In this document: piece by piece, positions 12,133-55,734 of the stretch
Position numbering within the stretch: the first letter of the stretch is position 1
How the letters are laid out: each line of letters begins with the position of its first letter
Origin: Rallus limicola
Lineage: Eukaryota; Chordata; Aves; Gruiformes; Rallidae
NCBI GenBank assembly: GCA_022605955.1
Contig: JAKCOZ010000008.1
Coordinates: 24,429,083 to 24,493,082, forward strand
DNA: 64,000 nt
Reading direction: 5' to 3'
Made by a program: the position numbers and the translations under genes
The notes under the pieces: model-generated
Told to the model about the DNA's origin: nothing
The model's input: the letters and a program-made list of their open reading frames with translations, nothing else
The model's database searches: none

Positions 12133-15100
12133 TATCAATTCAATGTGAAGTATTAATCTTGGAAGATTTTTTTTTTTTCATATTGATATTAAAGGCAACA
12201 ACTGGTGTTAATCTTCTGTAATAAGAAACACAGTTTTTTATCAACTCATAGGTCCAGAGTTTTTGGATCATCTAATAGCATTTATTGTGTAAGTTTGGAA
12301 ACTGAAAATATTGAACTTCCGAGTTGGTGAGGGCTAGTGGTTAAATAGCAATAATTTTTTTTAGAACTTGAGCAGGGAAAACCTGGCTTCAGTAACCAAC
12401 TAATCTGCCAGCAATTTTTAGTGCTTCTTTACATGCACCACTTTCAGATCTCTTTTAACTAATTAGCTCTTTACAATTCATAAGAACTGTGTTTTTCTTT
12501 TTTAACATGCTGCTGTCTTTTGAAGCCTTTCCTTTTTGTCTAATTTGGTAGCATTTGTAGCATTTGGTAGCATTTCTTCTTTCATCTGCTTGGGTTGTTA
12601 CTCTGTAAATTTTGGTATAGTGCTCCTGTTGCTGCCATCCTTTGTTAAAGTTAAGAGTGGCATAACAGACAATTGCTATATTCTGGTTGATTTCACTTCG
12701 CAGTGGAAGAACACATTAAATTCTTGTTTCCTTTCTAGTCCTGCTTTTTGTGCTCCATGTGCATGTAAGATTTCCCTTTACCATTTTTTGTCAGTTTGCA
12801 TACCTTACCACCAGTTTTATTCTCTCACCTGCCCAATATTCTCAGTTTAAAATAGTATTCTTCTTTGTAACTTGTTTTTATCTTTCTTGTATAAATATAA
12901 TTTTTTTTTTCCCTAGGCAGGACAAAAAACATCGAGAGGTTTAATTCCTAAAGTAAAGGGATATCTTCTGTAGCCAGCACTCTGGGTCATTCCTTATTCA
13001 TATCTGGTAATGTAATTGTGCTATACAAATGGAACTTCCAGTGTAGCTAGAAAAAGTGGTGCCTAGGCTTTGCATCTTGATACTGAAAGTAGTCATCTTT
13101 GCACTTGATGCAGGTTGATTTCCACGTCCTTTCTAATGTTAGCGATTTGCATTATGCAATCTAACATTAAATGAGAAATATTGTCAGGTGTGCATTTGAA
13201 TCCTTATTTCTGAGCTGTGTTAGACTTGCTGTCCATCTTTGTTTGGACTGGCATATGGAACTGGAAACTAAAAGCAAGCACATACTTATGCACTGTGTCT
13301 GTAATACATGTGTTTTCTGACTGAATTTGAAGCCTGTGCATTCATAGCTGACTTGAGTGACTTTGATAATCTCCTGTTATCTAAAAGCCCTGGCTTTGTG
13401 TAGAGTAGTCACCATAATCTATGTTGTGACTCTTAGACTGGATCTGTGAAATTTTTCTATCTAGTCTATAGTTCTGTTTTGTTTTCTGAAGGAGGCAAAA
13501 GAACTGTTTTAGCAGGGAGTGCTTCCTCCTATAAATGGAAATAATATTCCAGGGGGAGAGCTGGGCAGAGCAATGGGTGCTGCTGTGTCTAGATGCCTGA
13601 GGCATCACTTCAAGCTGTAGCAGAAGTAGCTTCTTCCAGTAGTAGCTGACACCATCTTCACCCTATATGTGGCCTCAGATGAGCTCTCTGTGGTGAACTA
13701 AAATGGTGCTCTCACTGCTGAGAGCAGGAGAAAAAGATGCTGCTTTGTGATTCAGCACAGACCACCTGATGTGTTCATTGTGTGGAAAAACATTGTATAC
13801 AGAAGTAGATGCGGAACTGCTGCTGGATAATGTGGGCACAGAAGACAATGATCGAAACATTTTATCTTTCTAAGGCTGTGGAGATGATTCAGCTGTGATG
13901 CCCAAGTGCAGTCTTTACATTGTTAGAAAAGTCAAATCTGAAAGTTTGAGGTGGAGATGCAGCAACATTCTTAATACAGTTAATGGAAAAATATTAAGGG
14001 GAAACAAAGGAATCACTGTGCACAAATTTTGTGAGAAATAATCTTGGGTAGTGGAGGACTGGCAAAACTGTGCTGATGCCTGCTTTCCGGCACTTGTTCC
14101 TTTTCTCTAGCAAGCAGAGCAACTCTGCATAGTTCTTCCTTCTTTATTCTTGATTGTGTGCTTTCATGTGCCTTAGTGGCTGTGCAGTGGTTTGGGTGTG
14201 GGAAAACTCGTCATTTGCTTCACGGATCAGGTAATTTTCATTTGGGGACTTCTCCTTCTGGTCTAATTCAGTACAGCAAAGAGAGCGTGCAGTTTGTCTT
14301 GGGGAATTCTACTTCCACAGGTACTGCTGCTGAAACTAGAGTCTGAGTCTCCATAATAGCACAATTAGTTGCTCAAACCAAAATCAAACATATTTATTCT
14401 TACTTTGTGGTATCTACTTAGTTTTGCTAGTACAGGGGTTTGCAGGTTTGCATGGCAGTGAAGATAATGGAATTGATCAGAGTTTAAAATAACCATTAGG
14501 TTATTTGTAAACTAGATTAGGTACTCAGTCCTCCTTGGAGCCTTACAAATACAGTACTGTCACAACTGAAACGATGTGTTAGGACTAGGAATGAGACACT
14601 GCCTGTGTTGGCAGTGTTGTAGAAGACGACTTGTCAAACAATGGCTTTGATTGCCTAAATCTAATATTCATTAAAAAAAGTACAGGTGAGGCGGATGTAA
14701 CAGTTGGAAGCACAGCTTCCCTGTGTGTTAGTGTGTGTAGAGATGTATTGTGATGCCCTTTTCCTTTTCTTTTTTTCTATAATCATGCAGAATTTTGGTG
14801 CATGGATGCTAAAGATGTTTAAAGACTTTAAAATTTAGAGATACTTGGTGGTCTGTTTCATGGCATCCAATTTAGGTCAGAGCACTGAAAGCAACTTGCT
14901 GCCAGCTCTTGACCACGCTGACTGCAGTGTTTCTGAGAACTGAAAGACTTCAAGGACTGTGATTAATATCCTTAAGTATGCACAGTAACAAGTCTTCATT
15001 TTGTTGTAATGAACATAGAAGAATATGTTTATCTTGTTTTCAATATTCTACATACAAACAGTTTTCCATAGGTTACTGAAACTACTCTGGAGAGGCTATC

Positions 15101-18100
15101 AGTGTGATTAGGCCCAAATGAGTATATTTGTCTTTGACTAGAGATTTTTGGTAGGTGTGGATATTGAAATAATTTTTTGCATGCCTAACAACTATGAACC
15201 ATATTGATTGATATTCTGGTGTTCTGAATATCAGAGTATGAGGTCTCTGTCTGACAAGGGTTATGTTTGAATTTGATTTATTGATAACTTGAAATCATAA
15301 TTTTATTTACAGAAATCCCTTTAGTTACATATTTACAATACTCAGTTATCAGCATTGTATTTAGTTGTCTAAATCTGTTGCTGGCTTTTGAGCATGGCAG
15401 CAGCTGTATGCAATATAATTTGATGTCCTTGGGGAGTGTAGATGAAGAGCTTGTTACATGGGAACATAAGATAAGATACCAATTCTTGAAATCTACTTTC
15501 CAAATTAAAAGTTAAGATTTCATACTAAACACAACTTAGTATTTCAAGTAAAATTTTAACTGCCATTTAGTTTTACATCTCTACGAGGGAACTTTGGATT
15601 TGCCCTAAGTATTCCAGACTGTTTTTCCTCATTGTTATATTCCTCACTGAGACCCAAGGTTTCACTCTAGAAAGTTTTAGGGTGAACTTGATTGTTCTCA
15701 AATGCTGTAATTTTGTTGTTGTTGTTTTGAATTGTCTTGACAATAAGTAGGTTCAAATAGTAATTTTAATCTCAAATGTTCATGTATACAGAATGTATTC
15801 TGTATCTTTTCAGTATACAGGGAGAAAGTTCAACCTGTAATTTTGTGGTGTCAAGCACGAGTGGAGTTTGCGTCAGAGAGTTTGGGGCCCTCTGTATAAA
15901 GGCACGCAGAGCCAATCAGTTGTTTAGGTTATCAGTCCAAATACACAAACTAGGCCTCTCATTGAAAAGGGGTTTTGTGGTGATGACAGTTCTTAAATGT
16001 GTTTATTGGATTGCTGTTTTATGAAATTTTTATTATGTTTGAACACTGAAAAGCCAGTTCCTTGTTGGTTTGAACTGGTGTGAGTGAAGGTGACTCAAAT
16101 TCAGCTATTAGGTTATGTGGTTGGAAGGACTAACTCTCAACACATATCCATATTTGTGCTTCTTTAAACAGTGAAAGCAGTAAAACCTTAACAGAGGCTC
16201 ATAATTTCTAAAATGATAGATTATTTTTGTTTTGTTCTCAACCACTTTAGTTGTTAATGAAAAAATACTGTGTTTGCTGGCTTCTACTCAGCTATTTTGG
16301 ATGTACAGTGTGCTAATGTAAATCAGCAATTTCTGCTTCTATAAATAGACTTCCTCAGCAGCTGCAGAGCAAAGCTGACATGCTTCTGGTCATTTTTATT
16401 ATTGCCATTCATAAATTGTTTGAAAATGGGCATTGGTATGGATGCCTGCTGTAGTAATATTTGCAGATTGAGCTGAGGTGATGAGTAGGGAGAGGGAAAG
16501 AAGAGTGTGCATTTAAAAGCAGACGGTGTGAGAGTGGAGGCAAAGAGAGGCAAAGAGCTCTTCATTTGTGAGTCGTTAGGCTGTTATGTCCTTTATATAA
16601 AAGATGTTTCCTCCCCACCTGCTGGCTAAAAGTAATGAGCTCTTACATGGGATCTGGGGACAGCATTTATCTAACATCTTTATAGCTGGATGTGAGGCAG
16701 CCTTTACAAGCGTACTCTGTTGGGGAGCATCATCATATATTGCCCTAAGAAGTTGTCTCCTAAAATTTTCAGTTCGTTCTGCTGCTGGGTCTGGTTTGGT
16801 CAGCTGCATGGAAAAGAAACAGCCAGACAAGAATGCTTTACCTTTAACAGTATTCCCCCCATCTGCACCATGGTATCATGGTGGGAGCCCTTCCATAGCT
16901 GAACAGCAACTCCTGCTCTCCTCCTCTAGAAGCAGACTAGGAAGTGGTACCCACTGTGGTCTGCAAGAAGTAATGCTAACACCCTACCCGAGTTCCTGTT
17001 ATTGTTTGTGGACATAGGAGAGATTCTCAGGAAAGGAAAAGTATTGAGACCCTTTCATGTGAGCATTTAATGAAAGTCTTGTGTCTGTGTTTACATATGT
17101 GGTTGTTTTGGGTTGTTTTGTGGGCTTGTTTGTTTTCTTGAAAGCTAACAGTCTTCTTTTAAAGGTATTAAAAAAGGTATTAAAAGGTCCTGGGAAATAT
17201 CTTGGGCTGTAATGATTATTTTTCCGAAATAGATATATGCTTATTTTCAGTGTTTCCCAAAGTATGTATAGTAAAATGTATGGTAGGTTCAGCATGTGCT
17301 GAAAAATATAGACTTTCTCTCTCTAATAAGAGCATTTTTCTTGAACCTTGATGCCCAACCTCTATGAATAAGATATAAAGGAAAGGAAATTATGAACTAT
17401 AGTATTACAATGGCAAGTGGGAGTAGAGAATGCTTGTTAACTGTTGCTTTAGAGACAGCACCATCAGCCTGTGAGGGGCTAAAGATCACCTTGAAGTGAC
17501 ATTCAGTGTATGCCAAAGCCTTGGGAATTGGAAAGTTTCTTAGCATCTTAATTGTGTGTTTTACCAGTGCTTTAATCGGTATTCTTTGTACTGAATTAGA
17601 TCTTGCTGATGTAAACTATTTTTCAAGGAGAAACGCAGAATGCTGTTTGAAATGTATGTATGTTTTCAAACATCTAATGGATGTCGCCTGGCTTGATAGC
17701 CTAAATGTTTTTTAGATGCTCTGCTACTAGAAAAATGGATCAATACTAATTCTTCAAAGAAGAAAATAGAGACAGTATGAAAAATCACAAAATGTGTTTA
17801 AAAAGAAAACACAGGCTTGTTCTTTTTAAAAATGATTCGCCTCACGTTTTATTCAACTACCATTTAAAGGGAGCAATTGTAGTTTATTCACTTTGAATGA
17901 TCATTTGTGGCATTAATTAAGTCTAAATAATTGAGAGACATGAGGAGTATGGTATTTGGCAGATCCTTGAAGGCTGTTATGAGATATAATTGAAGTACAA
18001 AAGTTCAGAAGAAGTAAAGTATAAGTATCTGGGAGTGCCTTTAATGTTTATTGCTAAAGTACAGTGTAAAAAGTTGCACTTTAAGCATTTTAAGAAAAGA

Positions 18101-18302
18101 TGAGCAGGTTGTTCCTTTTATAAAGTATAGAAACTCTTAAGCTACAAAGTATTTTTTGTGGAATGAATGGAAAGGAGGAAAACTGGTATATAATTAGTTT
18201 CATTTGTATCATTCTTTGTCCTTCATAAACAGGCAAAAGGAATTAATTCCAAGAATCTTTGTGTGAGAGTCTACTAAATAAACCTTTTATTTCTGCTTTT
18301 AG

Positions 18303-49362
<31,060 letters not shown>

Positions 49363-52300
49363 CAACTAGAGGACAAAGCACTGCATCTCCTGCTGCAGGA
49401 GCTGTCAGGGCTTCCCAGATCTCCACCAGCCTCTGAGGCCCCATCCAGTATAACTGAATGAAGGATAATTGTAACAACCACTCTTTCGGGGGTTTTTTTG
49501 GGGGGTTGTTGTTTTCTTTGGGGTTTTTTCTTTTTTCTTTTTTTTTTTTTGTCCCTCCCCTTTCATTCTAAAACAATAGTGATTTGAGGAGTTTGAACAA
49601 ATGGCTCTTCCAGCTGCCAGCAGAGGCTATCCTGAGCCATCAGACGTTGAATTAAGCTGACCCATTCAGATGTAACAAAATTGAGTAGCTGATGCTTCAC
49701 TTGAATTCTGACTTCTGACAGGCTTTGGGATCTGTCTCAGGAATCCTGCCTGTGCCCCTTGTGGTACTCCCCTGGGCAGCAGTGCCTGGCGCTTGGGATG
49801 TCCTGGATGCTTGCGTTGAAAGGTTACTAGCCAGTGGAATCCCTCCTGTTTCTACACTACGCTCCTGTGCAGACGGAAGAACAGTCATGTGCTATCAAGC
49901 GCTGCAGTTTCTGCACACAGCTGTTTCTGTAGCTGACTTCCAGATAGTTGGATACATCTTTAGCATAAACACTGCTGCAGCTGCTCTGCACACGTAGGCT
50001 GATGCAGGAGCACAGAGCTGGCTTTCATTCACTCACCTTTCAGTTTAGACAATTAAGATGGCTGCAGCCCAGCGGCCCCCCACCCCTGTTTCCTCATCTT
50101 TTGAATGCCACAGATTTGGTTTGTGTTCTGCACTGATGTAAATGTGCTCCTCTCTGCAGCCAGCTACTTGCAGTGGGTGCTGCCAGTTTGAACAAGTACT
50201 CATGGTGAAGGCAAAACAAAAGTTTTTGGGCCTCCTGGGGTCTGAGGATAAACCCAAGGGACTGTGAGCTGAAGTTCAAATCTACTCATGCCTGCTTGCA
50301 CTAGAAAAACTTAACCCCAATTTTAGTCTTATGCACAATGTAATCTTAAAAATCCGATCAGGTATTGTAAATTGGCTATTTTCTACTTGATGACTAGATT
50401 TGCATATGTACTGTGAGAGCCCTGTGCAGAGGCAGGACAAACGGCAATTGTCGTCTTCATGTCTGTTGCCAAAATCTCTTCAGTGGAAGTAAAAAGGGCT
50501 GTTGTGTGTACTGGTTTCCCATGGAAATCCAAGCAGTAACTAGTAGTAGTCCTAGTTCTTCCCCCAGCCCTCTCCATTGTTTATTATAAAGAAATTGGTA
50601 TTTTGAGCTGTACCTGGGGTGGAGTAAAACCAAGTGAAGGCTCTGTAGCCCCTTGTGCTGATAGTTTGCTTTTTAGTCTAGTCTCAGTTAAAAATGCTGC
50701 TTGGTGGTTCTGCCCAGCAGATCCGTGTGAAGTGACGGCGGTTCTAGTCTACCCTACCCTTAGGAAGGACGAAATGTTACCTTCGGGGAAGCGTCAGCAT
50801 TAAGAGCGAACCAGTAACACTCCCGGTTGCAGGCCTGGTTGTTAGCCTGAGAAGAAGTGAGCTGCCTCTGTATTGTGAGCACCTTCCAGGACAAGGCATC
50901 CTCCTGGACAATGTTTGACTGTCGCCTGGCCAAGTTCCAGCTGGTACCAACAGAAGCTTATCAAAGGAAGACAGTGCTGCAGCTGTCTTCTAAGGCCTGT
51001 GTAAAACGGTGGTGCACCAGAGTGCTGCTGGGGACGGGTTTGTGATGATACTGGCACCAAAACAGGTAACTGACCCAATCCCCTTGCTTGGCAATTAGTG
51101 CAGTGTCAGGGTGGAGGTGCAGGTTGGTGTAAACCTGGGCAGGGAGGTGCCATAGCTGCTTGGGGGAGGGGAGAGGGCAGGGAGGAAGAAACAGATGAGT
51201 TATGTTGCAGGTGTGAGCTTGGGGAAGAGTGTGTGCGTTAACTCCTGTGACAGTGCGTAAGGAAGGAGTTTGGTTTAAGCCTGCAGGAGGTACAACTTTG
51301 AACAATCAGGTGCAAAGACAGATGTCACTTTCTCCCCTGCTCAGTCCACAGCTCTGTATCCAAGACACTGTTGTTTCTGGAAGCTGACAGTGTTACTGTT
51401 TGGGATGAGCATTAGCCAGAAGGGATACCCTTCTACCTTCCTCTGTGAAAACTCTTGTCTGGCAGCAAAACTAACCCAAACAGCCATGTTCAGTTCCCTC
51501 AGCCAGGTGTTCCTCTGGGTTCAAGCCTAGAACCACTGGTTGTGCAGTCACGAGTGGGATAGGGCAGGTCTGCACCTTGTGCACTGGGCAGTGCTGCATG
51601 CAGCCCAGCGGCTGAACTGCAGTATTGCACAAGCCTTTGGTGCTCACAGTGGCACTGTTTTCTCTAGGACCATCCCAGTTTTCCCTTGCCTGGGGTATGC
51701 ATGTGGTAGAGACTGCACACCACTGCATCGGAGCGAGTAGCTTGGTGAGGTACTAAATGACAGCTGAGCCTCCCTGTGCACCTGTGTTCCAGCTGGGAGG
51801 AGTTAGTGAAATGTGGCTTTGACACAGTCACGTGAGAGCATGAGTGGGGATAGTGTGTACTGCCAGTGATGCACACCCGTGTCCTTAATCTTGGCAGCTG
51901 GGTGTTCCTTGTGTAAGTGTTTTGTGGTGTCAGAGCAGAGCACCGTAAACACAGGGAAGTGCTGGGCTTGTCAGGCTGCAAGTGGAATGTGTACAGCTCC
52001 TTCAAGAGCTGGCTTTGGTCTTCTGGGCCAGGGGTTAGTTTGGTCCCTGCAAGAGCTGCTGTGGCTGGAATCTTTGGGTCACCTCCTGCTGGTTTTATGC
52101 TTTATTACACAGTACTAATGTAAAGAAATTTTTTTGAGTTTTATGCATATTTTTTATTTTGTACAGATTTTAATTCTGTGGCTTGTTTGGGGATGATGTG
52201 GTATAATGGTCGGAGACCAGGAGAAGGCAAACAGGCTTTGTATATTAATGTTACATAGACTGCATGCTAGTAAAGTCAGTGAGGGCTGTTTTTCCCATTT

Positions 52301-54779
52301 TGTCCCTTGTACTTCTCCAAAAATCTTCCTCCCCTCCCCTTTTAATATCTATGTTTACTTTAAAAGGGGGTGGAGAATGGAGGGGTGGGCGGGGAGAGAA
52401 ACAGGTCCGTATTTCCAATAGGTGTGCATCTCTTCCCTGTTCTGCTGCCACAGCTGAAGGTGCTAGCAGCACAGGCTGTTGACTCAGCAGTGACTGTGCA
52501 TGAGAGGTGGGGGAACAGAGATACGCCAGAGCAGGCCAAAGAGTGCTGTGTGGCCAAAACACTTGTGTCTCCCTTTGTGAGCACCGCCCTAGCCCAGCCA
52601 GCTGCTTCCATTGTGCATAGAAATTGGTCAGCATGCTGTAGCATTGTATGTTGCTTTGGTTTGCTGTCAGAGATGACTTCTTTGCTCTTGGCCCCAGGCT
52701 CAAAGCTATTAACTACAGCTGCTCTTGTGCCTGTGTGAGAGGTGGGGTGACCAAGTCTGTCCCCCTCAAGGGCTGAGAAGGTTAATTTGGTGCTTTTGGC
52801 CTGAGGCAAGGGGTGAGGTTGCAAGTGTCTCACCTTTATGTTGCTGAAAAGAGGCTGCTGGTTTGAACCACAGCTCCCCACTGTTGCAGCAGGCTGAGGA
52901 GCTCACTAGTGGGTGCTGGGAAGGCTTAGACCCAGCTAGTTCTTGCTGGAACAGTTTGTTCTCCTTCCATTTTCTTTCCTTGCTGCTGAGGGTTCTTGGT
53001 ATAAGCCAAAGTTGACATTGGCAGTGTTGCAGCTTCTGAAAAAATGTAACTTCTACTTAGGGTGTTTCAGTTGATTGTGAAAAGAAAGTGGGACAGCAGC
53101 AGGACTGATGCTTTCCTGGCAGAGGGCAGGCTGCCAGCTGTGAGTGTATTGGACTGGCAGTGGAGGATGGTTGTGTACTGATACAACCTTGTGGTTCTGT
53201 GGTATCTCCCACCTGTGCTTGACAGTGAGTTAATGCTGTGCTCTTCCCAACAGTTTCCACCACTTCTAGCAAGCGTTCTAGATCTGCCTCTGTTGGAAAC
53301 AACCCTCTTTTTATTAGGTTTAAGTCAAAAGCAACACTTAAGTGATGTTTTGCTTCCTGAAAAGAATGGGGCTTTATGTGGGTTGGTAAACTGAGGGCAT
53401 TTACAGGGCTTCTGCTCCCAGAGGTGGGACAGGACATCTTGTGACACAGGTGGCAGCTGTATTCTCTGCAGGACAACTTGATGGACACAGCCTGAGGATT
53501 CTGTTGAGAGTGGTACTTGCACTGAGGGTACAGGAGTCACTGAGGGAGCTCATGAAGCAGAGACTTCAGGTCCTATGTTGACAACAGTAGCAGTGAGAAA
53601 GGTACAGTGCTGTTGCAGTCACTAAAGCGAGTCCCTAAGAGTTTAACACACTAGAGAAGATGTGTTACAAACCAAGTGCTCTCAGCCAGATGAGCTACAG
53701 CTACGGGGCACTGCTTCCAAGTACTTACTGTGCTTACAGGTACCTTCCTCACCTTTTGGCATCTCAGTATTGGGTACTGACTGCTATTTTTGTAGGTACA
53801 CAGAGGTCAGAACAGTCAAAAAGGGGACAGTGGGTGATGGTTGGGTGGGTGGTTGGTTGGTCCATCACTCCCCCAGGCAGCTGAAGTCAGTGTGTAGTAA
53901 GTCTTATTAACGACTTTTGATTTTGAAACTACAAGACTAGTGGGACCCTCACCTCACTTCCATAGAAGGCTGCTGAAAGCTTGATCAAGTTTTGCCAACT
54001 GCTGTTTAAAAAAAGATAATTCACAGACCATGGTGTTCTATTTCCATTCAACCCCCCAGCCCAGACATGTGTTGTGTGCAATCTCCTGCCCCTGCAGGAA
54101 GCCGCCTTCCCTTTAGTACTCCAACCATACTGATTTATTAGCACCAAACATAGCACAGAACAGCGAGGTCAGCAGCAGCCTGTTGCCCAGAGGTAAGCCT
54201 GCCCCTGCCTCCTGCTGAACGTGGCGACTGCTGAAGTGTGTGCAGTGCATTTGTTCCTGTTTCTCTTAAAACCTCAGAAGATTCCTACCACTGCTGACTG
54301 ATGAGGAAGAGCTGTGTACAAATTCACTTCCATTACAGCGCCTTGCTAAAGTGCTGACATGTCTGAGATTTTTTTTTTGTAAAGAAGTGCTTCTTTTCAC
54401 ATTTGAAAAAGTGTTTTTTGCAACTTGCATGGACAAGGACAAGTACTTTCTATGAAGTCTCTGGAAATGTCAGTGTCTAACATGGAATTTGTCCATGCCC
54501 TTTTTTCTGAAAGCAGAGACCCCCCTTCGGTTTGCAGTCTGAGGAGCAGCACACTGCGCTTTTGCTTTCGGCGCTGCTGATGCAGAGCAGTGAGTGCGGA
54601 GCCCACTGTAAATGACCAAGCCCACAGGACTCTGGGGAGCTGTATGCCGCCAGTAACGTTTTAGTGTGTGTGCCATTTGAACCACCTTCCAATGAGTGCA
54701 AAACCCAATTTTTAAATTTTTTTAATTGTACTTGGAATTAACTGTTGCTGTGTACTAAACCCTCTTGTTACAAGCCCTA

Positions 54780-54785
54780 AATAAA
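54780..54785 (+). terminator. ABI2: poly(A) signal AATAAA, probable ABI2 3' end
   Basis: AATAAA is followed about 20-30 bases later by accttgtgttgtgtaagcg, a GU-rich downstream element. This is the first canonical signal in the ABI2 3'UTR, which makes it the best candidate for the main cleavage site (about 54798-54812). Confidence 0.65.
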
Positions 54786-55288
54786 AAAGAACAAAGCACA
54801 CACCTTGTGTTGTGTAAGCGTGCCCCTGCCGCGTCATCTTCCTCCTTTTGGCTACAGACAGCACGGCTTGTGTGTGCCGGAGCCCTGTCCCTGAGCAGCT
54901 TGGAGCACAGCCCTTCCTACAGCAAAGGTATGGCGCTGGCATCCGGCCTCCACTCATGAACGACTGCTCATCTCCTGTCATCACCATGAACCTCTGCTGT
55001 GAAAGCTGATGACTGATGCAGGGCCGGCCTGCGTACACAGCCCAGGAGGAGGTGAACAGAGCTGAATCCCCTCCCAGGGACCCCAGAAAGGGGCTGCAGC
55101 AACACTTACCAGCTATCAGCTGTTCTTGCCTGAGCAGGGCTGTACTGGACTCTGCACACCTGAGGGAGGAGGCAGCAGATGGAAAAGGTGAGCCTTCACT
55201 CTGGGTCCTCTTTAGACCTGAAACTGGTGTGCCCCGTGTTACTGGTACAGCCAGCTCTGACCCACTGGAAAGAACTGTGCAAGGAAAC

Positions 55289-55307
55289 AATAAAAAGCTG
55301 TTTTATT
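55289..55307. terminator. bidirectional poly(A) signal between ABI2 and RAPH1
   Basis: The sequence AATAAAAAGCTGTTTTATT contains AATAAA on the + strand (55289-55294) and, as TTTATT at 55302-55307, AATAAA on the - strand. The arms AATAAAA and TTTTATT are exact reverse complements around AGCTG. On the - strand it is followed by T-rich sequence. It could terminate a long ABI2 transcript and a distal RAPH1 transcript. Confidence 0.5.
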
Positions 55308-55463
55308 GAGAGCGAGCATATAAATGGTAACCTGTGGGCCATCAGACATCTGATCCCTACAGAGGGGAACCACTGATGCCCTGATAACACAGTGTGGGCT
55401 CTGAAGTCATGAAAAATTAAAAGGGCAAGACAGGATTAAAACAATATTAAATTTAACTACATC

Positions 55464-55469
55464 TTTATT
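55464..55469 (-). terminator. RAPH1: poly(A) signal, probable RAPH1 3' end
   Basis: TTTATT on the + strand reads AATAAA on the - strand. Downstream on the - strand the sequence is T-rich (atattgttttaatcctgtct, then tgcccttttaatttttc). It lies about 6 kb after the RAPH1 stop, consistent with the long 3'UTR I recall for mammalian RAPH1. Confidence 0.6.
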
Positions 55470-55726
55470 GAATTGTGCATATTCCATTGTATAATGATCT
55501 ATATTGGGTACTCTATAACGTATTTTTCTTGTCCTCTCCCATGCTTAAAAAAGTATATTTATACATATATTTATATATATTTATAATATGGCAAAGCTCC
55601 CCCCAACCTGAAGCTATCAGTCTAAAAGAGCTTTGATTTTTCTTTTTGGAAAGGGAAGAAGAGGGGAGGCAATCCCATTGAAAGATAAAATGTGCAATTT
55701 TCTTTTTAAAGCAGTAAACATGAATG

Positions 55727-55734
55727 TATTTACA
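55727..55734 (-). promoter_or_regulatory. RAPH1: Pumilio-type element in RAPH1 3'UTR
   Basis: TATTTACA on the + strand is TGTAAATA on the RAPH1 RNA strand, matching the UGUANAUA consensus for PUM proteins. It lies about 260 bases before the proximal poly(A) signal, a typical position. It is a single short motif and could be chance. Confidence 0.35.

Larger units (their letters stand above)
1..18302 (+). other. ABI2: ABI2 intron 1, 3' part
   Basis: No exon of ABI2 or any other recognised gene was found here. The stretch is AT-rich, with stops in all frames and only short chance ORFs. Landmarks are a CR1 ORF2 fragment (about 85-720), CR1 3' ends (2738-2801 and about 5293-5838), a GT-rich tract (9009-9080), a perfect hairpin (12109-12132) and three imperfect copies of GGTAGCATTT around 12547-12575. 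The intron ends at the acceptor just before 18303, which has a T-rich tract. The promoter and exon 1 lie to the left of the window. Confidence 0.85.
49363..55310 (+). other. ABI2: ABI2 3' untranslated region
   Basis: No spliced coding potential was recognised after the stop; open frames on both strands look like chance frames in moderately GC-rich UTR. A G/T-rich stretch lies at 49486-49552. The first canonical AATAAA is at 54780-54785, with a GT-rich element just downstream, so the main 3' end is probably near 54.8 kb. A second AATAAA at 55289-55294 would extend the UTR to about 55.31 kb. The 5.4-5.9 kb length is inferred from signals only. Confidence 0.7.

Noticed and set aside
13560..13870. 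Short + strand stretch reading like LMCSLCGKTLYTEVDAELLL
   Set aside because: Too short, with stops on both sides and frame changes needed to extend it. A decayed retrocopy is possible but not supported.
16604..17017. 137-codon + strand ORF in intron 1, in a slightly GC-richer patch
   Set aside because: No recognisable protein similarity or splice context, and the opposite strand is also open. Treated as a chance ORF.
52251..52881. Overlapping - strand ORFs of 150 and 173 codons in the ABI2 3'UTR
   Set aside because: Multiple frames on both strands are open together, typical of GC-richer UTR. No similarity recognised.
54712..55290. 192-codon - strand ORF antisense to the end of the ABI2 3'UTR
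   Set aside because: Composition is not protein-like for any family I know and it sits in GC-richer UTR with other open frames. Probably chance.
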